37,139 bases of DNA from NCBI GenBank assembly GCA_033813635.1, contig JAPXRI010000029.1, positions 1 through 37,139 on the forward strand, read 5' to 3'. Position 1 is the stretch's first letter; every line of letters begins with the position of its first letter. Below the pieces are notes generated by a model. That model had not been told where the DNA came from and ran no database searches. It was given only the letters and a program-made list of their open reading frames with translations. Origin of the DNA: JAPXRI01 sp033813635. Lineage in GTDB: Bacteria > Bacillota > Clostridia > Oscillospirales > QAMX01. Positions 1 to 6,146 of the stretch are shown here, piece after piece. A program made the translations under genes and the position numbers.

Positions 1-153
1 AACTTGCTGTTCACAGCAGAAAATATAACAACTTTCCTATGCGTCCCTTAAAATGGCAGTCACCCAAAAAGGTGCTCCTTGATTTTTTGTCCCTCGGTGT
101 AACATATCATTGACAAACCTACAATTATTAAAAAAATATCCCTATTAATCCAC

Positions 154-182
154 TTGACAAGATGCTCATTAATGTGTATAAT
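154..182 (+). promoter_or_regulatory. SigA promoter of the tRNA-Trp gene
   Basis: A perfect TTGACA (154-159) and a perfect TATAAT (177-182) are separated by 17 bp. The predicted start lies about 20 bp before the tRNA. Full consensus on both boxes is typical of stable RNA genes. Confidence 0.9.
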
Positions 183-206
183 ACCGATTGCAGCTTCGCA
201 GTACAC

Positions 207-282
207 AGGGGTATAGCTCAGCTGGTAGAGCGGCGGTCTCCAAAACCGCATGCCGAGGGTTCGATCCCTTCTGCCCCTGCCA
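207..282 (+). tRNA. tRNA-Trp (anticodon CCA)
   Basis: The sequence folds as a complete cloverleaf. The acceptor stem AGGGGTA (207-213) pairs with TGCCCCT (272-278). The anticodon stem GCGGT/ACCGC (233-237, 245-249) holds the loop CTCCAAA with anticodon CCA at 240-242. The T arm has GGTTCGATC. The discriminator base is G279 and the 3' CCA is encoded (280-282). It has its own promoter upstream and a terminator directly downstream, so it is transcribed alone. Confidence 0.97.
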
Positions 283-283
283 C

Positions 284-325
284 AAAGGTACTTAGTGGAT
301 AATGCAAATCCACTGGGTACCTTTT
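284..325 (+). terminator. Rho-independent terminator after tRNA-Trp
   Basis: AAAGGTAC (284-291) pairs with GTACCTTT (317-324), and AGTGGAT (294-300) pairs with ATCCACT (308-314), with a small TT/GG internal loop. The hairpin ends in TTTT. It begins two bases after the tRNA CCA end. Confidence 0.85.
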
Positions 326-786
326 CATATTTGCTAACTAGAAAAGTCGGTAATACTCAGTAATACAAGGAAAAAGCGAGACAAGGGGGTTAAAATGGCC
401 GTCCCGTCTCGCATTTTTGCTGTTCGCCTTGGCTTGCCCCGGAAAAACTCCAACGGAAATTTTCACATCCCTGAGCGTTTTCAGAGGCATAACTATAAGG
501 TTTGAAATCGGTACTACTTCACTGCTTTTCTCTCCCATGATGCCGCAAGGAAGGGCTGCTGTCCGCCTTATCGCTGGTTATTTAGCATTCTGTTTTACCT
601 TCGCGACAATATGCTCGTGGATGAGGTCGCTGCTTACATCTATTTCTTGTCATAGACCGTCTTTTCAGTTATTTTTCAGAAATAGCCGTACGCGGGAACA
701 CATCTATTAACAATAACGCCAATCACTAAATGTGTGATTAGCGTTAATTTTATATCGGTTTCTTCTTCAATTCAATTATTCGGGCT
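326..786. other. Gene-poor stretch, probably decayed sequence
   Basis: I recognise no intact gene here. Short open frames exist on both strands but have no ribosome site and no family resemblance. On the minus strand a short frame ending near 580 reads SDLIHEHIVAKVKQNAK before its stop, which looks like the tail of a lost protein, but I cannot name it. A stem GCGAGAC/GTCTCGC (376-382, 406-412) followed by ATTTTT may be an old terminator. Confidence 0.5.
715..745 (-). terminator. Hairpin downstream of the sialidase-like gene
   Basis: AACGCCAATCAC (715-726) pairs with GTGATTAGCGTT (734-745) with a single C-A mismatch. It lies about 40 bp past the stop of the minus-strand gene. The T-run on that strand is weak (ATTGTT), so its terminator role is probable, not certain. 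Confidence 0.5.
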
Positions 787-1854
787 TTATTTCCCTAGAA
801 TCGCATATCTAATAATGCGCGTTTCGTCATTGTCATCACCGCAGTAATATGTCACAAGCAGGTTGCCATCAGTGAGCTCAAGACCCGACGGGTACCCTAA
901 ATCAGCGTCTTTCCCGCGGTCATATATCACGATTTCCTCCGCATCGTCCATATCACTCAGATCATCTTTAACGATACGTGCGCGCACTCCCCACGGTTTG
1001 CGTCTATAACCATATGTTAACAGAGCGCGCCCACCAGAGATACGAGTTATCGTCTGTGGATAACCCCATACATTACTTATGTAAGGTTCGCTCCATGTTC
1101 TGCCGCCATCATGCGAAATGCAATACTCCATTAATCCGCCTTCATCATAGCATCTAAAAAGGCAGAACAGCGCTCCGTTGGGTGACAGATAAAGATAACC
1201 TTCATCGTAATATTGATGCTTTTCAGGGCGAGCCCTCACGATTTCGCCGACATAATCCCAGCTTATTCCGCCATCAGCCGATGAAACCAGAAAATGTCTA
1301 TAACCATTGGGTGCTTCAACACGAATGGGTAACAGTAGTTTACCATCCAGTTCTACCGCTTTCGAGTGCATTGCTGCGTTTGCATATACTTCACGTCCCG
1401 CTCCTGCAGGAATAAGTTTGCCGTGTACCTTCCATGAATATCCGCTGTCGTGTGATATGGCAATATGAACCCCACAACAACGCCAAATAACGCCTTTGTC
1501 CTCACTAAGCTCGGCGTATGTATCAAAAAGGGTTTGTTTTTCGGCAGTTGGATGTGCCTGCCATGTGAAGTATGAGGCGAATAGGCTTCCATCCGAAAGC
1601 GTTGTAATATGCGGATCCTGCTGGCCGATGTCATCGTCTGGAGCTATCATAACGGGCCCACTCCATGTCCTGCCCTCGTCGCAGCTGCGCATAATCACCG
1701 CACGAGACATGCTGTGATGGTGATAATGCGGGTTTTCATTCGGCGCGCGTCTAAAGCTGACAAGAATATCTCCGTTTGCACAGCGTGTAAGGCAGGTAAA
1801 AGCTGAGTAGCAGGCAGGGTCTTTATATAATATAGAATCACGCAAAACTCTCAT
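787..1854 (-). CDS. Sialidase/BNR-repeat family glycoside hydrolase-like protein
   Basis: A 355-residue protein with four Asp-box repeats of the S-x-D-x-G-x-T-W type: SCDEGRTW at 57-64, SHDSGYSW at 134-141, SADGGISW at 192-199 and SHDGGRTW at 247-254. These mark the blades of a six-bladed beta-propeller of the sialidase superfamily. There is no signal peptide and no clear FRIP motif near the N-terminus, so true sialidase activity is uncertain; an intracellular glycan-processing or exo-sialidase-like role is possible. The start is set by GAGGT seven bases before ATG at 1854; a frame extension to 1905 would run across the promoter and operator. It is a single gene with its own promoter, a long palindrome over the transcription start and a hairpin after the stop. 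Its base composition is less GC-rich than genes beyond 2.26 kb, suggesting separate ancestry. Confidence 0.85.
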   Translation of the reverse strand: MRVLRDSILYKDPACYSAFTCLTRCANGDILVSFRRAPNENPHYHHHSMSRAVIMRSCDEGRTWSGPVMIAPDDDIGQQDPHITTLSDGSLFASYFTWQAHPTAEKQTLFDTYAELSEDKGVIWRCCGVHIAISHDSGYSWKVHGKLIPAGAGREVYANAAMHSKAVELDGKLLLPIRVEAPNGYRHFLVSSADGGISWDYVGEIVRARPEKHQYYDEGYLYLSPNGALFCLFRCYDEGGLMEYCISHDGGRTWSEPYISNVWGYPQTITRISGGRALLTYGYRRKPWGVRARIVKDDLSDMDDAEEIVIYDRGKDADLGYPSGLELTDGNLLVTYYCGDDNDETRIIRYAILGK

Positions 1855-1866
1855 TGTGTTTACCTC

Positions 1867-1899
1867 ACATCGGCGTATCAGTGAATGATACGCCGATGT
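1867..1899. promoter_or_regulatory. Long perfect palindrome, candidate operator
   Basis: Arms ACATCGGCGTATCA (1867-1880) and TGATACGCCGATGT (1886-1899) are perfect 14-bp inverted repeats around a 5-base centre. The palindrome starts inside the -10 box of the minus-strand promoter and ends directly before the ribosome site. This is the place of a classical repressor operator. In RNA it would be a 14-bp stem touching the Shine-Dalgarno sequence. Confidence 0.75.
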
Positions 1900-1924
1900 T
1901 AACATAAGAAGGTATCCTTGTCAA
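1896..1924 (-). promoter_or_regulatory. Promoter of the sialidase-like gene
   Basis: On the minus strand TTGACA (1919-1924) and TAACAT (1896-1901) are 17 bp apart. The -10 shares four bases with the palindrome, so repressor binding would occlude it. Confidence 0.75.
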
Positions 1925-2076
1925 GTGCTCTTCCTGACGTCCATATATCATACGCGGTCATACAATTACTCTCCCAATAATCATATAACTCAGATTCAAT
2001 CACAAAAATTCAAGCCACTATTACAGCTAACATACATATTCAGATATTTTACTGATTTGATTTCCCTTTTATAAAA

Positions 2077-2217
2077 TCATATCGACTCATGTACGTTGTC
2101 ATCCAACTCTTTTCTCATGGTTATATGTCCATCACGATCCACTTCCGTAGCTTTCACAAATCCAGCTTTCTCATATAATCGAATAGGGCCATGACAATCA
2201 TAAAACAAGCTCCATTC
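2077..2217 (-). pseudogene. C-terminal remnant of a GNAT acetyltransferase
   Basis: The minus strand encodes GPIRLYEKAGFVKATEVDRD followed by GHITMRKEL, which matches the last strand-helix unit of GNAT acetyltransferases (the N/G-x-x-x-LYEKxGF motif and the terminal M-x-K-x-L). About 45 residues remain and the acetyl-CoA binding core is missing. Upstream of about 2217 the sequence turns abruptly GC-rich and unrelated, and it runs into the end of the tetR gene. This is a truncated gene left at a recombination junction. Confidence 0.7.
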
Positions 2218-2258
2218 ATGGCGCCGCCGTTGGCGGGGCTCGGCGCTAAAACGGCTTT

Positions 2259-2900
2259 TTATGCGTGATTTGCCGGATCGTCCGCTTTGATTCCCGTAAG
2301 AAGAAGCTGAAAATGCCGCAGGGACAGCTCCTTCAGGTCGACCTCCGGGTAACGGGCGCACCACTCGTAAACCACGCCCCTGTAGGCCATGATGAAATGC
2401 TTTGCGATTTCGGCCGCGGACAGATCCGAACGGAATATGCGCCGGGAAATCCCGCTGTCGATGATATCAAAAAATAACTTATAGAGCTCCCTGCTATAAT
2501 CTATCGCCGCGCCGCCCGGTATATCCGTTCCGATTTGAATCCTGTACAGGATTCTCATGTGCTCGCGGCCGATGCTTTCGCCGATCACATCCGCAATCCT
2601 GCCGACAAGGGACAGCAGCGCCTCATCCGGCGGCATGCCGGAAGGAAGGGATTCGAGAAATGTTTTATAACCGGCGTCGATTTTCTTTACATATTCGCTG
2701 ATCAGCATGGCAATCAGCGAGTCTTTGGATTCGAAATGGACGTAGAAGCTGCCCTTTGCCACGCCTGCGCGCTTGACGATATCGTCCACATTGACGCGCT
2801 CAAACCCCTGTTCGTAAAACAGCTGTTTTGCGCTCTCGTAGATCCTGTTCCTCGTCTGAGCCGCTTTTTCTTTCCTGTTGGGTCCGGCTTTCCGCTGCAT
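2259..2900 (-). CDS. TetR/AcrR family transcriptional repressor
   Basis: A 213-residue protein with an N-terminal TetR helix-turn-helix (about residues 15-60: RIYESAKQLFYEQGFERVNV, then DIVKRAGVAKGSFYVHFESK), followed by a helical ligand/dimer domain that I cannot assign to a ligand. The start is the ATG at 2900, eight bases after AAAGGAGGG; a longer frame start at 2924 would overlap that ribosome site. The gene is divergent from the MACPF lipoprotein gene. A perfect 16-bp palindrome lies between them, so the likely job is to repress that gene and itself. The ligand could be an envelope-active or small hydrophobic compound, which is inference. Confidence 0.9.
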   Translation of the reverse strand: MQRKAGPNRKEKAAQTRNRIYESAKQLFYEQGFERVNVDDIVKRAGVAKGSFYVHFESKDSLIAMLISEYVKKIDAGYKTFLESLPSGMPPDEALLSLVGRIADVIGESIGREHMRILYRIQIGTDIPGGAAIDYSRELYKLFFDIIDSGISRRIFRSDLSAAEIAKHFIMAYRGVVYEWCARYPEVDLKELSLRHFQLLLTGIKADDPANHA

Positions 2901-2917
2901 AAAAATTCCCTCCTTTG

Positions 2918-2946
2918 TTGACACGCCGTTTAAAACATGATATAAT
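2918..2946 (+). promoter_or_regulatory. Consensus SigA promoter of the MACPF lipoprotein gene
   Basis: Perfect TTGACA (2918-2923), 17-bp spacer, perfect TATAAT (2941-2946). The predicted start is near 2953, giving a leader of about 120 bases. A promoter this strong usually needs a repressor, and the palindrome at 2944-2959 overlaps it. Confidence 0.85.
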
Positions 2947-2959
2947 GACCGCGGTCATT
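2944..2959. promoter_or_regulatory. Candidate TetR operator
   Basis: AATGACCGCGGTCATT is a perfect 16-bp palindrome. It covers the end of the -10 box and the transcription start of the rightward promoter, and also lies in the leader of tetR. Size and position fit a TetR dimer site. Confidence 0.75.
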
Positions 2960-2984
2960 GAATTACCGCTTCAACCTTATTTAA

Positions 2985-3013
2985 ATTATAAAACCGGAGC
3001 TCTTTTTTTGCAA
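2985..3013 (-). promoter_or_regulatory. Probable tetR promoter
   Basis: On the minus strand TTGCAA (3008-3013) is 17 bp from a perfect TATAAT (2985-2990). Transcripts would cross the 2944-2959 palindrome before reaching tetR, allowing autorepression by roadblock. Confidence 0.55.
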
Positions 3014-3071
3014 GGCATAGCCTTGACATAGATTGTAGTTTTACAAAAAAACAAAGCAAGAGGGGAAAAAG

Positions 3072-4688
3072 ATGAAAAAGCGTTTACTGCAGACAATCAG
3101 CGTGGGTATGGCGATCGTCCTATGTCTCGGGCTTGCCGCCTGCACAAAAGCGGGCGACGCGGACCGGACAGACAGCGAGGGCGAAGGCCTGCTCAACGGG
3201 ACAGACTCATACTCGGACACAACCCAGGACCCGAACCTGGAAATAAGCCTTGGGGAAGTTGAAATCAATAACCTCAACGACGAAAATGAAGAGGAAGAAG
3301 GGCTTTTGCAGGGGCTGAACAAGAACTACAACCTCTACGGCTACGACGTGCTCAACTCTTCCTATATCAACGCCAGAGAAGTAAAAAGCAAACCCATATT
3401 GGACGCGGCGAAATTTGACTACTCGAAATATAAAGAGATAAGCGACGATCTTAAGGGCTCGGAAATCAACGACTACTACGTTGAGAAGATGAGCGACATC
3501 TACACGCAGATAAACGCCTCGGCGGACATGAGCTATAAGGGCGCGGCGTTTTCCGGAAACGTCCAGACCGAGTACAGCACCAGCGAGCAGACCTCAAGCA
3601 AGCAGATCTTTATGACCTATATGGAAAAGCATATCATATCGGGAATAGAGTTCGAGGGCTCGGCCGAGGACCTGACCAGCATGCTCTCCCAGAGCTTCCT
3701 GGACGACGTGGAGAAGGTGGACAAGGGCAAGATGACCGTCGCCCAGCTTTTCAAGGACTACGGTACACACCTGATCGTCGAATACTACATAGGCGGCAGA
3801 ACAAGGCTTAATTTTACCTATACCAACGATAAAAACCTCAGCGAGACGGAAATCAGAAGCAGGGCGCAGACAACCTATAACGCCGTTACGGCCCAGGTGG
3901 ATGTGAGCAAAAAGGAAATCGCGGAGGAGTTTGCGATAACCGCCAGGATGAATTTCCAGAGCTTCGGCGGCGCCAGCATCACGGGCAAAACCGTGGACGC
4001 GATCTCAAGTCAGATGAAGGAATGGACAACGACCATTCCGGATAACCCGACCATCTGCGGCATAGGCGACTTTGAGCGGTCACTGAAACCCATCTGGGAG
4101 CTTTTAAACGACGAAAAGTACGGATCAGTGAAAAAGAAAATCGAGAAGGAATTTTCGGAGCAGGCCAAAATCAAGTCGCTGTTTTTAGGGGAGCTGGATT
4201 TCCTCGATGACAATAATGCCTACATTTCGGATATCATTGTTGTCGACGGAAAAACGGAATCGGCGGCGAAGGCCCTGGTGCCCAGCGGCTATAAATACGT
4301 CTGCGTCAACTTTAACGGTGATGAAATTCTGGATGCCAACAAAGGGAGAAAACACTATATTTTCATCGCGTACAAAACGACCAAGTCGAGAAACGGCGCG
4401 ATCACGGATATCATCGTGGATCTCGGCGAGAACACGACCCATAAAGGCTACAAAAAAATCAATGTGGATTTGAATAAAAACGTGGGCGGCGAATTTGTAT
4501 ACCTGTTCTATAAAACCGCGACGCTGGATGAAGCGGCAAACCCAGAGACAAAATTCATCCGCGAAATCAGGGGACAGTATAGAAAAATCAGTTCGCTGCC
4601 GGCAGGTTGGAGCGAGCCGAGCATAACCAAGGATCTGAACTCGGGAGCCAGCGGCAAATACATATACCTTATGGTGAGAAAAAGCTAG
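3072..4688 (+). CDS. MACPF (perforin-like) lipoprotein with C-terminal beta-prism
   Basis: 538 residues. A lipoprotein signal ends in LAAC, so Cys24 is the lipidated residue. An acidic low-complexity linker (about 25-80) follows, then a MACPF domain (about 85-350) that opens with LYGYDVLNSSYI and carries the signature YGTH at 230-233 followed by two glycines (241-242). The segment 380-538 shows three internal repeats, each ending in a similar strand (HYIFIAYK, EFVYLFYK, KYIYLMVRK) and two starting with ISDI/ITDI, as in MABP/beta-prism domains that target MACPF proteins to membranes or glycans. The start has AGAGGGGA before ATG. A tetR gene and operator stand upstream and a strong terminator follows. 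Pore formation against other cells or host membranes is an inference; some bacterial MACPF proteins show no lytic activity. The domain call is firm. Confidence 0.9.
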   Translation: MKKRLLQTISVGMAIVLCLGLAACTKAGDADRTDSEGEGLLNGTDSYSDTTQDPNLEISLGEVEINNLNDENEEEEGLLQGLNKNYNLYGYDVLNSSYINAREVKSKPILDAAKFDYSKYKEISDDLKGSEINDYYVEKMSDIYTQINASADMSYKGAAFSGNVQTEYSTSEQTSSKQIFMTYMEKHIISGIEFEGSAEDLTSMLSQSFLDDVEKVDKGKMTVAQLFKDYGTHLIVEYYIGGRTRLNFTYTNDKNLSETEIRSRAQTTYNAVTAQVDVSKKEIAEEFAITARMNFQSFGGASITGKTVDAISSQMKEWTTTIPDNPTICGIGDFERSLKPIWELLNDEKYGSVKKKIEKEFSEQAKIKSLFLGELDFLDDNNAYISDIIVVDGKTESAAKALVPSGYKYVCVNFNGDEILDANKGRKHYIFIAYKTTKSRNGAITDIIVDLGENTTHKGYKKINVDLNKNVGGEFVYLFYKTATLDEAANPETKFIREIRGQYRKISSLPAGWSEPSITKDLNSGASGKYIYLMVRKS

Positions 4689-4720
4689 CCGGTGTAAAAA
4701 ACAGGGCGTTTTTCGCGGAA

Positions 4721-4754
4721 GCGGCGGATTCGGTATTCGAATCCGCCGCTTTTA
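4721..4754 (+). terminator. Terminator after the MACPF gene
   Basis: GCGGCGGATTCG (4721-4732) pairs perfectly with CGAATCCGCCGC (4738-4749) and is followed by TTTTAT. It separates the MACPF gene from the transporter gene. Confidence 0.85.
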
Positions 4755-4819
4755 TCCGCCGCTTTCGGGCAGCGGAGGCGTGTCCCGCTCTCCGGAAGTT
4801 TTTCCGAAAAGCGGAAAGA

Positions 4820-4848
4820 TTGATTTTTTAACAAATCAGTGCTATTAT
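4820..4848 (+). promoter_or_regulatory. Promoter of the MFS transporter gene
   Basis: TTGATT (4820-4825), 17 bp, TATTAT (4843-4848). It lies about 40 bp before the chosen start codon, so the transporter is transcribed separately from the MACPF gene. Confidence 0.7.
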
Positions 4849-4886
4849 CCCGTGTATGCCCTTATCCGTATTCGGGAGCTGTTTCA

Positions 4887-6068
4887 ATGTATAGTTTGCT
4901 GCTGGCAATTATTTATCTGGCTTTCATCAGCCTCGGCCTGCCGGACTCCGTTCTGGGCTCAGCGTGGCCGGTGATCCATCAGGATTTTAACGTGCCGCTG
5001 TCCTTTCTGGGAATCGTCACAATGATAATTTCCTTCGGCACGATAATATCAAGCCTTCTCTCGGACAGGCTGACGAGGAAGCTAAAGACCGGGCCGGTGA
5101 CGGCTATCAGCGTTTTGCTGACTGCCGCCGCGCTGACCGGATTTTCGTTTGCGGACAGGTACTGGCTTTTGTGCGTATGGGCCGTTCCCTACGGCCTGGG
5201 CGCCGGCGCCGTCGATGCGGCGTTGAACAACTACGTGGCGCTGCACTACGAGGCCAGGCACATGAGCTGGCTGCACTGCTTTTGGGGCGTCGGCACCATC
5301 GTCAGCCCATACATCGTCAGCTACAGCATCGCAGCTCTCAATAACTGGTCGATGGGCTACCGCATCGTATCCTATATTCAGTTCGCGCTGGCGGCGGTTT
5401 TGCTTTTAACCCTGCCGATATGGAAAAAATGCGGCAGGAACGGGCATGCCCGGCAGGAAGTCGTACCGGCAAAGCTGACGTTCAGGCAAAAGCTCTCAAT
5501 CAAAGGCGTAAAATACGTCCTGCTGGGATTTTTCGCCTATTGCGCCTTTGAGGCGACCTTTTTCGGATGGGTCAGCTCCTACCTGGTGGGCTCAAGGGCG
5601 ATATCCGAGGACCGGGCCGCCGCGTTCTCGTCGCTGTTTTTTATCGGGCTGACCGTCAGCAGGTTCATCGCCGGTTTGTTTGCAAACTGTCTGGGCGACA
5701 GGAAAATGATCAGAATAGGCATCGGCATCGTATTCTTAAGCGTCGCTATGATCGCGCTGCCGTTTGAAAGCGATTATCCCTGTCTGGCGGGTTTTGTGGT
5801 TGCGGGTTTCGGCTGCGGTCCGATCTATCCGTCAATCATCCACTCCACGCCCTTTAACTTCGGAATGGAGAATTCGCAGGCGATCATCGGACTCCAAATG
5901 GCGAGCGCCTATACCGGGTCCACTTTCATGCCGCCCCTGTTCGGGTTGATTGCGAATCTGGTTTCGGTAAAGCTGCTTCCGGCGTTTATCCTCGTATTTT
6001 TGATTCTGCTGACCGTAATGAGCGAAAAACTAAACCGCGCGGTGGCGCGAAACGCTCAATCCGGATGA
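4887..6068 (+). CDS. Major facilitator superfamily transporter
   Basis: A 393-residue integral membrane protein with about twelve hydrophobic helices and the MFS loop 2-3 motif region (SDRLTRKLKTG, after helix 2). A basic cytoplasmic loop near the middle (KKCGRNGHARQEV) separates two six-helix halves. The overall look resembles the FHS/fucose-permease-like branch, but the substrate cannot be read from sequence. The start at 4887 (MYSLLLA) is preferred because GGGAG precedes it and an upstream in-frame ATG at 4839 overlaps the promoter -10 region. It is a single gene closed by a shared terminator. Confidence 0.85.
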   Translation: MYSLLLAIIYLAFISLGLPDSVLGSAWPVIHQDFNVPLSFLGIVTMIISFGTIISSLLSDRLTRKLKTGPVTAISVLLTAAALTGFSFADRYWLLCVWAVPYGLGAGAVDAALNNYVALHYEARHMSWLHCFWGVGTIVSPYIVSYSIAALNNWSMGYRIVSYIQFALAAVLLLTLPIWKKCGRNGHARQEVVPAKLTFRQKLSIKGVKYVLLGFFAYCAFEATFFGWVSSYLVGSRAISEDRAAAFSSLFFIGLTVSRFIAGLFANCLGDRKMIRIGIGIVFLSVAMIALPFESDYPCLAGFVVAGFGCGPIYPSIIHSTPFNFGMENSQAIIGLQMASAYTGSTFMPPLFGLIANLVSVKLLPAFILVFLILLTVMSEKLNRAVARNAQSG

Positions 6069-6096
6069 GATTTTGTAAAGCGTAAATGCAAAAACA

Positions 6097-6135
6097 GCCC
6101 TGAGAGTTTTTAAACCTCTCCGGGCCGCGTTTTTT
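6097..6135. terminator. Bidirectional terminator between MFS and ABC-F genes
   Basis: GCCCTGAGAG (6097-6106) pairs with CTCTCCGGGC (6116-6125) with one mismatch. TTTTTT follows on the plus strand and AAAAA precedes it, so it can serve both convergent genes. Confidence 0.75.
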
Positions 6136-6146
6136 AAGAGCAGATA

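Noticed and set aside
417..710. A 97-codon plus-strand open frame downstream of tRNA-Trp
   Set aside because: No ribosome site, no known domain, and it overlaps another short frame; more likely decayed sequence.
3023..3028. A second TTGACA before the MACPF gene
   Set aside because: No -10 box stands 16-18 bp downstream; the complete promoter is at 2918-2946.
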